Shown: positions 1 through 7,914 of the stretch, one piece after another
Position numbering within the stretch: position 1 is the first letter of the stretch
Layout: each line of letters opens with the position of its first letter
From: CAISKJ01 sp046351555
Lineage (GTDB): Bacteria; Myxococcota_A; Polyangia; Polyangiales; Ga0077539
NCBI GenBank assembly: GCA_046351555.1
Contig: JAXLYI010000021.1
Location: 153,216-217,215, forward strand
Direction: 5' to 3'
DNA length: 64,000 bases
The notes under the pieces: model-generated
The model's input: only the letters and a program-made list of their open reading frames with translations
Databases searched by the model: none
What the model was told of the DNA's origin: nothing
Translations under genes and position numbers: made by a program

Positions 1-1
1 C

Positions 2-808
2 ACCATCACCCTCGCGTACCGCTACGGCCCCGGGTCGCCGCCCTACGCGCTCGGCGCCAACTCCGGCCTCACCCAGCCCGGCGACTCGGGCGGCGCCCTC
101 TTCGACGCCAACACCAACGAGGTCATCGGCGTGGTGTCGGGCGGCTCGTCGCGGTCGAGCGTCTACGGCATCGCCGGCGCGCACGCGGCCTGGTTCAACG
201 ACACCATCGCGCGGTGGTCGGGCGCGGCGCCCACGCCGATGCCGACGCCGACGCCGACGCCGACGCCCTCGCCGACTCCCACCCCCACGCCGACGCCCAC
301 GCCCACGCCGACGCCCACGCCGGGCGACGGGCCCGCGATCGACCTCATCTCGCCCTCGGACGGCGCGGTGCTCGGCGGCGACACGCGGCTCGCGGTGGTG
401 GCCCGCGCTCGCGCGTCCGCCGGGGTCGCCTCGGGCGTCCTCGAGTGGACCAACGGCTCGCGCACCTGGCGCTTCGACTGCCCCGGCTCCAGCGCGTCCC
501 ACACCTGCGCGCTCGACAACGGCACCTTCACCTACGACCTCCTCGTCGGCAGCGGCGCGCGGCGCTTCCGCGCGGTGGTGACCGATCGGTCAGGCCGCAG
601 CGCGCAGACCGCGTGGCGCGCGATCACCCTCAACGCCGGCGCGACGAGCGCGAGCTGCGACGACTCGGCCTCGGGCTGGTCGTCGGTGTGGACGTGCACC
701 CCCGACGGCGCCTCGCGCGACCGCTGCGTCGGCGGCGCGCTCGAGCGGGAGCCCTGCGCCGCCGGCTGCGGCGCCCGCCCGCCCGGCGTCGACGACGTCT
801 GCAACTGA
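2..808 (+). CDS. Trypsin-like serine protease, C-terminal part with PT linker and Ig-like tail (5' truncated by window)
   Basis: The reading frame is open from the first bases, so the gene starts before the window. The visible chain begins inside a chymotrypsin-fold S1 protease: GDSGG at 80-94 holds the catalytic serine, followed by the usual strand ending VIGVVSGG. The His and Asp of the triad would lie upstream and cannot be checked. A Thr-Pro repeat linker (about 229-324) joins the protease to a roughly 95-residue beta-rich module beginning IDLISPSDGAVL, which looks like a bacterial Ig-like domain, and then to a short tail with six cysteines (CDDS to VCN). This architecture fits a secreted protease with a C-terminal binding or anchoring module. 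The protease assignment is firm; the Ig-like call is by appearance only. Confidence 0.85.
   Translation, partial: TITLAYRYGPGSPPYALGANSGLTQPGDSGGALFDANTNEVIGVVSGGSSRSSVYGIAGAHAAWFNDTIARWSGAAPTPMPTPTPTPTPSPTPTPTPTPTPTPTPTPGDGPAIDLISPSDGAVLGGDTRLAVVARARASAGVASGVLEWTNGSRTWRFDCPGSSASHTCALDNGTFTYDLLVGSGARRFRAVVTDRSGRSAQTAWRAITLNAGATSASCDDSASGWSSVWTCTPDGASRDRCVGGALEREPCAAGCGARPPGVDDVCN
229..324 (+). repeat. Thr-Pro codon repeat (interdomain linker)
   Basis: Tandem ACG CCG / ACC CCC codons encode an uninterrupted Thr-Pro linker between the protease and its C-terminal module. The repeat is low-complexity DNA and may vary in length between strains. Confidence 0.8.
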
Positions 809-851
809 CGACGCGCCCCACCCCGCGCCCGAACGGGTGTAGACACGGTCC

Positions 852-1604
852 GTGCACCGCGTCGCCCTCGCGCTCCTCGCCCTCGCGCTCCTCGCCGGCT
901 GCGGCGTGAGCCACAGCGTCCGCCACCTCGCGGGCGTCTCCGTCCACACCTTCACCGCCGACTCCGCCAACGCGCACGTCGTCGCGCAGGGCCAGGCGCT
1001 CGTGATGATCGACAGCGGCTACGAGCGCGGCGCCGAGGCGCTCGACGCGGCGATGCGCGAGGCGGGGCTCGACCCGTCCCGCGTGCGCGCGGTGGTGGTG
1101 ACCCACGGGCACGCCGATCACGCCGGCGGCGCGCGGTACTTCCAGCGGCGCTACGGGGCGCGCGTGGTCGCGGGCGCGGGCGACCGTCCGATGCTCGCCG
1201 CGGGTCACAACGGCGCGCTCTGCCCGACGGGCCTGCTCGCGCGCATCCGCCGCGGCACCGACGAGGCCGGCGCGTACACCCCGACGGCGCCCGACCTCGC
1301 GGTCGAGGGCCCGACGTCACTCACGCCCTTCACGGGGGTCGACGGCGAGGTGATCCCGGTGCCGGGCCACACGCCGGGCTCGGTGGTGGTGGTGGTCGGC
1401 GGCGCGGCCTTCGTCGGCGACCTCTTCCGCGGCGCGATCGTCGGGGACGGCGCGACGGAGCACTTCTACATGTGCGACCTCGCGGCCAACCGGGCGGACA
1501 TTCAACGCTTGCTGGGCGGGGCGGCGTTCGGGGCGAGGCTGTTCTTCCCGGGGCACTTCGGGCCCGTCGAGCGCGCGGAGGTGGCCGAGACGTTCGGCCC
1601 GTGA
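852..1604 (+). CDS. Metallo-beta-lactamase-fold hydrolase, lipoprotein
   Basis: A 250-residue MBL-fold protein starting at GTG. The N-terminus is a lipoprotein signal with lipobox LLAGC (Cys at about residue 17), so the enzyme should be anchored outside the cytoplasmic membrane. The metal site is complete by inspection: THGHADH (H85, H87, D89, H90), VPGHTPG (H173), VGD (D190) and PGH (H235). The 'HTPGS' segment followed by 'VGDLFRG' is typical of the glyoxalase II / general MBL hydrolase branch, not of true beta-lactamases, but the substrate cannot be read from sequence. It stands alone between the protease gene and a glyoxalase I-like gene; whether it works with the latter is only a guess. 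Confidence 0.88.
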   Translation: MHRVALALLALALLAGCGVSHSVRHLAGVSVHTFTADSANAHVVAQGQALVMIDSGYERGAEALDAAMREAGLDPSRVRAVVVTHGHADHAGGARYFQRRYGARVVAGAGDRPMLAAGHNGALCPTGLLARIRRGTDEAGAYTPTAPDLAVEGPTSLTPFTGVDGEVIPVPGHTPGSVVVVVGGAAFVGDLFRGAIVGDGATEHFYMCDLAANRADIQRLLGGAAFGARLFFPGHFGPVERAEVAETFGP

Positions 1605-1625
1605 AGCTGTAGTAGGGTGCGCGCC

Positions 1626-2021
1626 ATGCGCATCCTGCACACCATGCTCCGCGTCGGCGACCTCGAGCGCTCGCTGGCCTTCTACACGGGCGTCCTCGGC
1701 ATGAAGCTCCTGCGCCGCAAGGACTACCCCGACGGGCGCTTCACCCTCGCCTTCGTGGGCTACGGACCCGAGGAGGACGGCGCCGTCCTCGAGCTCACCC
1801 ACAACTGGGACACGCCCCGCTACGAGGTCGGCACGGGCTACGGCCACGTCGCGGTGGAGGTCGACGACGCCTACGCCGCCTGCGCCGAGGCCACCGCGAA
1901 GGGGGGCAAGGTCACCCGCCCCGCCGGCCCGATGAAGCACGGCACCACCGTGATCGCCTTCGTCGAAGACCCCGACGGCTACAAGATCGAGTTCATCCAG
2001 AAGAAGGCGCCGTCCGCCTGA
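1626..2021 (+). CDS. gloA: Lactoylglutathione lyase-like VOC-family protein (glyoxalase I)
   Basis: 131 residues, the usual length of bacterial GloA. The fold is two beta-alpha-beta-beta-beta units, starting with the characteristic HTMLRVGDLERSLAFY and ending with EDPDGYKIEFIQ. Candidate metal ligands are His5, the Glu in VLELTHN, the His in YGHVAVEV and the Glu in YKIEF, matching the H/E/H/E set of glyoxalase I. The enzyme isomerises the hemithioacetal of methylglyoxal and glutathione to lactoylglutathione in the cytoplasm. The start ATG at 1626 is preferred to upstream in-frame codons because the family begins MRILHT. Myxobacterial glutathione use was not checked, so another thiol cofactor is possible. 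Confidence 0.88.
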   Translation: MRILHTMLRVGDLERSLAFYTGVLGMKLLRRKDYPDGRFTLAFVGYGPEEDGAVLELTHNWDTPRYEVGTGYGHVAVEVDDAYAACAEATAKGGKVTRPAGPMKHGTTVIAFVEDPDGYKIEFIQKKAPSA

Positions 2022-2134
2022 GGGCTGGGCCGCAGTGTGCCGCGGGTGTCTCCCGATCACAACGCCCCTCGCTCGCGCGAACCGCACGAACGTCCGCGTT
2101 TCCGCGCGGCACGGGCCGTGCGCTACGTCCTCGC

Positions 2135-3439
2135 ATGAACACCCAGCACACCCCCTTCACGCACCTCCTCGGCGCCTCGCTCCTCCTCGGCCTCGTCGCG
2201 GGATGCGGCGACGTCGAGACCACGCCGTCCTCGCCGGAGGGCGCCTTCGATCAGGCGCGCTCGACGCACGCGCGCGTCGCCCACCCCGTCGTGTCCGACG
2301 CGGACCGGACGGCCTTCGCGAACGGGCAGCGCCGCTTCGCGTTCGACGCCTACCGCGTGCTGGCGGCGGATGCGGGCAACGTCGTGTACTCGCCGCACAG
2401 CGTCCAGGAGGCGCTCTCGATGACGTGGGCGGGCGCGCGCGGCGCGACCGAGTCGCAGATGGCCGCGGCGCTCCGCTTCGGGCTCCCGCAGGCGCGCCAC
2501 CACGCGGCCTTCAACGCCTTCGACCAGGAGCTCGCGGCGCGCGCGGCGCGGCCGGTGGAGGGGACGGGCCGGCGCTTCACGCTGCGGGTCACCAACGCGC
2601 TCTTCGGCCAGCGGGGCTACACCTTCCTCCCGCCCTTCCTCGACACGCTCGGGGACCACTACGGCGCCGGCGTGAACCTCCTCGACATTGCCGCCGACCC
2701 CGAGGCCGCGCGCGGGCGCATCAACGCCTGGGTGAGCGACCAGACCGAGCGGCGCATCCCCGAGCTGCTCGGGCAGGGCACCGTGACCTCGGCCACGCGG
2801 CTCGTCCTCACCAACGCGGTGTACTTCAACGCCTCGTGGAGCACGCCCTTCGAATCGTTCCTGACCCGCCCCGCCCCGTGGAACGCGCCCGGCGCCGCGC
2901 CCCGCAACGTCCCCATGATGAACCGCCAGGCCGACATCCTCTACGCCGACGGCGACGGGTGGCAGGCCGCGGAGATCCCCTACGCCGGCGGCGACGTCGC
3001 GATGCTGCTGATGCTCCCGGCCGCCGGGCGCTTCGAGGAGTTCGAGCGGGGGCTGACGGCCGATCGCTTCGACGCGATCACCTCGGCCCTCGGGCCGCGG
3101 TCGGTGCAGCTCACGGTGCCGACCTTCACCTTCCGCAAGCACACGAGCCTCAAGGCGCTGCTCCAGGGGATGGGGATGTCCGACGCCTTCCAGGGCGGCG
3201 TCGCCGACCTCTCGGGCATGGACGGCACCCGCTCGCTCTTCGTGCAGGACGTGGTGCACGAGGGCTTCATCGGCGTCGACGAGCGCGGCACCGAGGCGGC
3301 CGCCGCCACCGCGGTGACCGTCGGCGCCACGAGCGCGCCGCAGCCGGCGACCCTCCGCGCGGATCGGCCGTTCGTGTTCGCGATCCGCGACCGGGTGAGC
3401 GGCGCGCTGCTGTTCGTGGGGCGCGTCGTCTCGCCGTGA
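2135..3439 (+). CDS. Serpin-family protease inhibitor, lipoprotein
   Basis: 434 residues with a lipoprotein signal (lipobox LVAGC, Cys near residue 27) followed by a full-length serpin of about 380 residues. Hallmarks are NALFGQRGYTF, TNAVYFNASW, HEGFIGVDERGTEAAAA and the terminal signature RPFVFAIRD. The hinge region GTEAAAATA is the small-residue consensus of inhibitory serpins, in which the reactive loop inserts into sheet A after cleavage. Counting from the hinge (Gly as P15) puts the scissile bond at Thr-Ser in VGATSAP, so elastase-like or other small-residue-preferring proteases are plausible targets (inference). As a surface lipoprotein it could protect the cell from its own or prey/competitor proteases; several proteases are encoded in this window. 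Confidence 0.92.
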   Translation: MNTQHTPFTHLLGASLLLGLVAGCGDVETTPSSPEGAFDQARSTHARVAHPVVSDADRTAFANGQRRFAFDAYRVLAADAGNVVYSPHSVQEALSMTWAGARGATESQMAAALRFGLPQARHHAAFNAFDQELAARAARPVEGTGRRFTLRVTNALFGQRGYTFLPPFLDTLGDHYGAGVNLLDIAADPEAARGRINAWVSDQTERRIPELLGQGTVTSATRLVLTNAVYFNASWSTPFESFLTRPAPWNAPGAAPRNVPMMNRQADILYADGDGWQAAEIPYAGGDVAMLLMLPAAGRFEEFERGLTADRFDAITSALGPRSVQLTVPTFTFRKHTSLKALLQGMGMSDAFQGGVADLSGMDGTRSLFVQDVVHEGFIGVDERGTEAAAATAVTVGATSAPQPATLRADRPFVFAIRDRVSGALLFVGRVVSP

Positions 3440-3449
3440 GCCCGGCGCC

Positions 3450-4154
3450 TCAGGGCGCGCGGAACACCAGCATGTACTGCCGCGCGAGCCCGTCGACCGC
3501 GCGCTCGAACACGTAGCCCGCCGCCTCCATGTCGCCGCGCACCTCCTCCGGGGCGACGCGCATCTCGGGCGGCGGGCCCGACGGCGCGTCACGCCGGAAG
3601 TCCACGATCGCCACGCGGCCGCCGGGCCGGAGCCACGCCCGCAGGCGCTGGAAGTACGCGCGGCGGCCCTCGATGTGGTGCCAGGTGTCGACCACCAGCG
3701 CGAGGTCGACGGCCTCGGGGATCATCGGGTCGTCGGCGGTGGCGAGCGCGGGGAAGAGGTTGTCGAGCTGCTCGCGGCGCGCGCGCTCGCGCACCCAGGA
3801 CACCATCGAGGGCTCGATGTCGACCGCCCACACGCGGCCCCGCGGCGCGGCCCGCGCGAGGCGGACGGAGAAGTACCCGGTGCCCGCGCCGATGTCCGCG
3901 ACGCGCGCGTCGGGCGCGAGCTGGAGCGACGAGACCACGAAGTCCGGCCGCTGCCACGCCTCGCGCTCGGCGCTCTCGAACTGCTGCGCCCAGTGCGCGG
4001 CGTCGTCGAAGCGGCCGTGGTGGCCGCCCCCGTGGTGGCCGTGCGCGTGGTCGTGGGCGTGCGGCGTGGTGGCGGAGTGGCCCTCGGAGTGCGCGCCGCG
4101 CTCGTGGGCGCAGGCGGCGAGGGCGGTGAGGAGGGGGATGGCGAGTCGCTTCAC
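3450..4154 (-). CDS. Class I SAM methyltransferase-domain lipoprotein with His-rich segment
   Basis: 234 residues beginning with GTG. A lipoprotein signal (LTALAAC, Cys15) is followed by an extremely His-rich stretch (residues about 17-48, HAHDHAHGHHGGGHHG) that looks able to bind Zn, Ni or Cu. The rest is a Rossmann methyltransferase: motif I VADIGAGTGYFS, an acidic residue after the next strand (AVDIEPS), and the motif IV/post-IV region LVVDTWHH. It overlaps the stop of the upstream amylase gene (GTGA), so the two are translationally coupled. An exported lipoprotein with a SAM-dependent fold is odd, because SAM is cytosolic; it may stay on the inner face, work on another ligand, or have lost catalysis. 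Confidence 0.8.
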   Translation of the reverse strand: MKRLAIPLLTALAACAHERGAHSEGHSATTPHAHDHAHGHHGGGHHGRFDDAAHWAQQFESAEREAWQRPDFVVSSLQLAPDARVADIGAGTGYFSVRLARAAPRGRVWAVDIEPSMVSWVRERARREQLDNLFPALATADDPMIPEAVDLALVVDTWHHIEGRRAYFQRLRAWLRPGGRVAIVDFRRDAPSGPPPEMRVAPEEVRGDMEAAGYVFERAVDGLARQYMLVFRAP

Positions 4155-6331
4155 GGCCTCGCCCGTACCACGACGAACGACCGCGGCGCGAGCTCCACCG
4201 CCCCGCCCGTCACGGTCATCCCGGTGCGCAACAGATCATCGAAGGTGCCCGACGGGAGCGTGACGGAGCGGGCGACGTCGGCGCGGTTGACGGCGACGAT
4301 GACGTCGCGCGCGCCGGTGCACGCGCCCATGCGGTAGACCCACGTGTCCTGCGACGTCGCGAGCGTCGTGCGGGTGCCGCGGGCCACGACGGGGTTCTCC
4401 GCGCGGACGCGGGCGAGCGCCGAGACGCGCGTGCGCAGCGCGATCTGGTGGGCGTTGAGCGCGCTGTCGCCCCAGGGCATCGCGCGGCGGTTGTCGGGGT
4501 CGCCGCCGCCCGCGAGCCCGATCTCGTCGCCGTAGTAGATCAGCGGCACGCCCGGGTTGGTGAGCATGATCGCGAAGGCCACGCCGAGGCGCTCGTACGG
4601 GGCCGCGTCGGTGGGCTGGCGGTAATCGCTCGTCCACGAGTTGCCGGGGTACGAGCCCTGGCGGCAGTCGGTGATCTGGCGGCTCGCGAAATGGATCGCG
4701 CGGGGGATGTCGTGGTTGCCGATGAAGGTGCTCATCAGCGCGTTTTGCCCGTAGAAGGTGTCGTTGCCCTGCATCCAGCCGGCGAAGCCTTCGAGCGAGC
4801 CGCCGGGGGTGAAGAGCGCCTCGCAGAGCCTCGCCTTGAAGGGGAAGTCGAACTGCCCGTCGAGCATCGTGCGCGTGTTGACGAACGAGCGGAGCACGTC
4901 GCGGTTGTCGTAGTCGAAGGTCTCGCCGACGAGGTAGAAGCGGTCGCCCATCGGGGGGCGCACGTCGGCGCTGAGCCGGGTGCGGAGGTCGGTGAGCCAC
5001 GACTGGGGCACGTGCTTGATCGCGTCGAGGCGGAGGCCGTCGATGCCGAACTCGCGCGTCCACCAGAGCGCGTCGTTGACCGACCAGCGGCGCGGGGCGT
5101 CGTTGTAGTAGTCGAACGACGGGAGGTACGTGGTGAAGGCGCAGCGGGTGCCCCAGTAGGAGTCGTTCCAGACGTCGCCGTCGGCGCAGAGGCGGAAGCG
5201 CCCGGCCATGTCGCGGACGAACCAGTCGTTGTGCGCGCGGTAGAGCCCGCTCTCGACGTCGACGTGCTTCATCACGTAGTCGAAGAGCACGCGGGTTCCG
5301 TGGCCGCCGGGCGCCATGGAGCCGTGCGCGGCGGTGACGAGGGCGCGGAGGTCGTCGGCGGTGCCGAGGCGCGGGTCGACGCGCGGCGCGGGCCGCGGGT
5401 TGCGCGGATCGGTGTAGTCGACGTTGTCGGGCGAGGGCCAGTACCCGTGATACGACGAGTAGTTGTGCGGGTCGGCGCGTGCGTCGAGCGCCGCGCCCGC
5501 GGTGTCCCTCCCCTTGTAGGGCGCGCTCATCCAGAGGGCCGTCACGCCGAGCGAGGCGAGGTAGGGGACCTTCTGCGTGAGGCCGCGGAGGTCGCCGCCG
5601 AAGTACTGCCCGCTCGCGCCCGTCCGCGCGTCGCCGTCGCTCGCGCCGGGCACCGTCATCCGCATCCCGTCGCTGTCGAAGAAGCGGTCGGTCATCGCGA
5701 AGTACATCACCGCGTCGCGCCAGTCGAAGGCCGTGAGGTCGCCACAGCTCATGGGCGCGGGGCCGCCGCAGACGTCGATCACGCTGTTCTGCCCGCCCAT
5801 CCCGTCGTCGGCGCGCATCGGGTTCGACGGGTCGGCGATCCACCGCGTCCCGTTGATGATGAACTTGTACTGCTGCCGCCCCCGCGGCTCGATGCGCGTG
5901 GTGAGCCGCCACGACCCGTCCGCCTGCCGCGTGAACGGCAGCGCGCCCCGCTCGGTGGTGGCGGGCCACGTCAGCCACGAGCCCGAGAGCCACACCGAGG
6001 TCGCGCTCGCGTCGGTGTACGAGAAGCTCACCTCGTTGCACGGCGGGGGCGGCGGCGGGGGAGGGGGCGGCGGAGGCGGAGGAGGAGTCGATCCGTCGGC
6101 CGCGTCCGACCAGCCGTCGTTGTAGCCCGCGTCCGCGCGGCACCCGCCGTCGGGGAGCACGGACCCGTCGGGGCACGTCACCGGGCCCGGCGGGATGGGC
6201 GAGAAGTCGACGGTGCTCCCGTCGAAGGGAGGGGGCTGCACAGCGCCGTCGAGCAGCGCGCCCGCGTCGGAGGAGCACGCGGCGAGGGCCGAAGGGAGCA
6301 GGACGAAGGCGAAGCGGTAGGGAGCGCGCAC
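4151..6331 (-). CDS. GH13 alpha-amylase-family lipoprotein with N-terminal starch-binding-like domain
   Basis: 726 residues from a GTG start (MRAPYRFAF), with lipobox LAAC at Cys19. A poly-proline tract (15 Pro, about residues 82-96) acts as a tether. Next comes an E-set/CBM48-like module (VWLSGSW to YKFIINGTRW), then the GH13 barrel. All four conserved regions are present: I FDYVMKHVD, II GLRLDAIKHV with nucleophile D436, III YLVGETFD with acid/base E470, and IV FIGNHDIPR with D541. The enzyme should hydrolyse or rearrange alpha-1,4-glucans at the cell surface. An all-beta C-terminal domain follows the barrel. The long upstream extension of the open frame (to 6922) is antisense to the neighbouring gene and lacks a signal, so it is rejected. 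The gene is coupled to the downstream methyltransferase by a GTGA overlap. Confidence 0.92.
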   Translation of the reverse strand: MRAPYRFAFVLLPSALAACSSDAGALLDGAVQPPPFDGSTVDFSPIPPGPVTCPDGSVLPDGGCRADAGYNDGWSDAADGSTPPPPPPPPPPPPPPPCNEVSFSYTDASATSVWLSGSWLTWPATTERGALPFTRQADGSWRLTTRIEPRGRQQYKFIINGTRWIADPSNPMRADDGMGGQNSVIDVCGGPAPMSCGDLTAFDWRDAVMYFAMTDRFFDSDGMRMTVPGASDGDARTGASGQYFGGDLRGLTQKVPYLASLGVTALWMSAPYKGRDTAGAALDARADPHNYSSYHGYWPSPDNVDYTDPRNPRPAPRVDPRLGTADDLRALVTAAHGSMAPGGHGTRVLFDYVMKHVDVESGLYRAHNDWFVRDMAGRFRLCADGDVWNDSYWGTRCAFTTYLPSFDYYNDAPRRWSVNDALWWTREFGIDGLRLDAIKHVPQSWLTDLRTRLSADVRPPMGDRFYLVGETFDYDNRDVLRSFVNTRTMLDGQFDFPFKARLCEALFTPGGSLEGFAGWMQGNDTFYGQNALMSTFIGNHDIPRAIHFASRQITDCRQGSYPGNSWTSDYRQPTDAAPYERLGVAFAIMLTNPGVPLIYYGDEIGLAGGGDPDNRRAMPWGDSALNAHQIALRTRVSALARVRAENPVVARGTRTTLATSQDTWVYRMGACTGARDVIVAVNRADVARSVTLPSGTFDDLLRTGMTVTGGAVELAPRSFVVVRARP
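6046..6093 (-). repeat. Poly-proline codon run in the amylase lipoprotein
   Basis: GGCGGCGGAGG-like DNA on the + strand reads as consecutive proline codons on the - strand and forms the tether between the lipobox region and the glucan-binding module. Confidence 0.75.
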
Positions 6332-6366
6332 GGCGACGACGTTACCGCAAGCGCGGCGCCGCGTGT

Positions 6367-7044
6367 CTATCCCCCTGCGAGCGGCTCGACGGCCTTGCAG
6401 CGGCGCCCCGCCATCTGGAGGCCCCAGGTCATCAGCCGGAGCTTGTCCTCGCCGAGCTCGCGGGGCGCGGGGATGACGCACGGCTTGTCGAGCGCGTAGC
6501 CGTCGGTGATGGCGCGCGCGAGGTCGACGCCGAGCGGGTCGCGGGCGCCGCGCCAGACCCAACGAACCCCGTGGGGCGCGAGGTCGAGCACGTACGTCAG
6601 CGCGCCCGTCCAGCTCCGCAGGAGGTAGACGCGCTCGCCGTCGTCGCCGGCGAGGGTGACGACGCGCCACTTGTCCTCCAGCGCCTCGGGGGTGAAGCCC
6701 GCGCGCAGCCGCGCCACCTCGTCGCCGGTGAGCGACCAGTTGACCTTCTCCTTCACGGGCTCGTCGGGCAGGCGACCGCGCAGCGCGGCCTCGTCCACCG
6801 GGCACCCCGCGGCGAACCACGGGGCCCCCTCGGGCGACGACGTCGACGAGCGGAAGCTCTGCGCCGCGGGCTCGACCAGCAGAACGCGCCGCCCGTTGGG
6901 CGAGAGGTCGCCGTCGCACCACACCAGCGACTCCGCCAGCGCCGAGAGCGAGCCCGAGGCCGCGGGTTCGAGCTGGCGGATCCGGCGCCAGAGCACGACG
7001 AGCCCGACGCCCGACACCGCCACGAGCGCGGCGAGCGCGTACAT
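6367..7044 (-). CDS. Membrane-anchored protein of unknown function
   Basis: 225 residues starting at ATG 7044, which overlaps by one base the TGA of the upstream hydrolase (TGATG), so the two are probably co-translated. The N-terminus is one transmembrane helix (MYALAALVAVSGVGLVVLW) followed by basic residues (RRIR), which suggests the C-terminal part faces the cytoplasm. The remaining roughly 200 residues contain several Trp and Cys residues and mixed secondary structure. I recognise no family. Confidence 0.7.
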   Translation of the reverse strand: MYALAALVAVSGVGLVVLWRRIRQLEPAASGSLSALAESLVWCDGDLSPNGRRVLLVEPAAQSFRSSTSSPEGAPWFAAGCPVDEAALRGRLPDEPVKEKVNWSLTGDEVARLRAGFTPEALEDKWRVVTLAGDDGERVYLLRSWTGALTYVLDLAPHGVRWVWRGARDPLGVDLARAITDGYALDKPCVIPAPRELGEDKLRLMTWGLQMAGRRCKAVEPLAGG

Positions 7045-7859
7045 CACGGCGCGGGCTCCGCCGTCCGTTCGAGGAAGGAGCGGATCGCGAGCGTGACGAG
7101 CTCGGGCTGCTCGATCGCGGCGAGGTGGCCGGTGCCGCGCAGGCGCTCCACCGTGGCGCCGGGGATGCGGGCGGCGATGCGATCGGCGCGCGAGGGGGGC
7201 GTGGCGCGGTCTTCGTCGCCGACCACCACGACGGTGGGGGCGCGGACGTCGCCGAGCAGCGGGAGGAGGTCGCCGCGCGTGGCGACCGCGAGCGTGCCCT
7301 GGAAGAGCCCCTCGCGCGACGCCGCGCGGATGGAGTCGGTGAGCTTCGTGACGGCCTCGGGCGTGCGTGCGGCGAAGCCGTCGGAGAACATCTTCCGCCG
7401 CACCTCGGCCTCGATCACGGGGAGCGGGCCCACGGCGCGGAAGGTGGCGGCCATGGCGACGAAGCGGGCGCGGTCGGCGGGGCGCTCGGGCTCGGCGCTG
7501 GTGTCGAAGAGGCACAGCCCCGCGACGCGCGTCGGGTGGAAGATGGCGGCGCGCATCGAGAGCATCCCCCCCCAGGAGAGCCCGACCAGCGTGGCGCGGC
7601 GGACGCCCACCGCGTCGAGCAGGGCCGGGAGGTCGTCGCACTGGGCGTCGAGGGAGTAGAGGGCGGAGGCGGGCGACGAGCGGCCGTGGCCGCGGAGGTC
7701 GAGGTTGAGGACGCGGTGGGTGCGCGCGAGGTCGGCCGCGACGGGGCCCCACATCGTCCGGTCGCAGAGGAGCGAGTGGGCGAGGACGACCGCCGGCGCG
7801 TCGCGCGGGCCGTCGTCGTCGTAGTGGAGCGTCACCGTCGGGCGGCGGAGCGTCGGCAT
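7044..7859 (-). CDS. Alpha/beta-fold hydrolase (3-oxoadipate enol-lactonase-like)
   Basis: 271 residues. The fold is shown by VLAHSLLCDRTMW (oxyanion region), the nucleophile elbow GLSWGG, the acid strand VVVGDEDRATPP and the catalytic His in GTGHLAAIEQP. The layout and the phrases NLDLRGHGRSS and RIPGATVERL resemble PcaD-like enol-lactonases and related esterases, but no catabolic genes surround it, so the substrate stays open. The ATG at 7859 (MPTLRRPTVTLHYDD) is preferred; an in-frame ATG nine codons upstream would add a non-conserved tail. It overlaps the following membrane-protein gene by one base. No signal peptide is visible, so it should be cytoplasmic. Confidence 0.88.
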   Translation of the reverse strand: MPTLRRPTVTLHYDDDGPRDAPAVVLAHSLLCDRTMWGPVAADLARTHRVLNLDLRGHGRSSPASALYSLDAQCDDLPALLDAVGVRRATLVGLSWGGMLSMRAAIFHPTRVAGLCLFDTSAEPERPADRARFVAMAATFRAVGPLPVIEAEVRRKMFSDGFAARTPEAVTKLTDSIRAASREGLFQGTLAVATRGDLLPLLGDVRAPTVVVVGDEDRATPPSRADRIAARIPGATVERLRGTGHLAAIEQPELVTLAIRSFLERTAEPAP

Positions 7860-7914
7860 GGCGTAGCTCCCGCTCGAATAGCCCACAACGGGGGCGCTTG
7901 GGAACGTCCTGCCG

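Noticed and set aside
4448..6499. 683-codon open frame on the + strand opposite the amylase gene
   Set aside because: Shadow of the amylase coding strand; the amylase has intact catalytic motifs and a signal, this frame has none.
6332..6922. N-terminal extension of the amylase frame up to 6922
   Set aside because: The extension lies across the unknown membrane-protein gene, and the GTG at 6331 gives a perfect lipoprotein signal.
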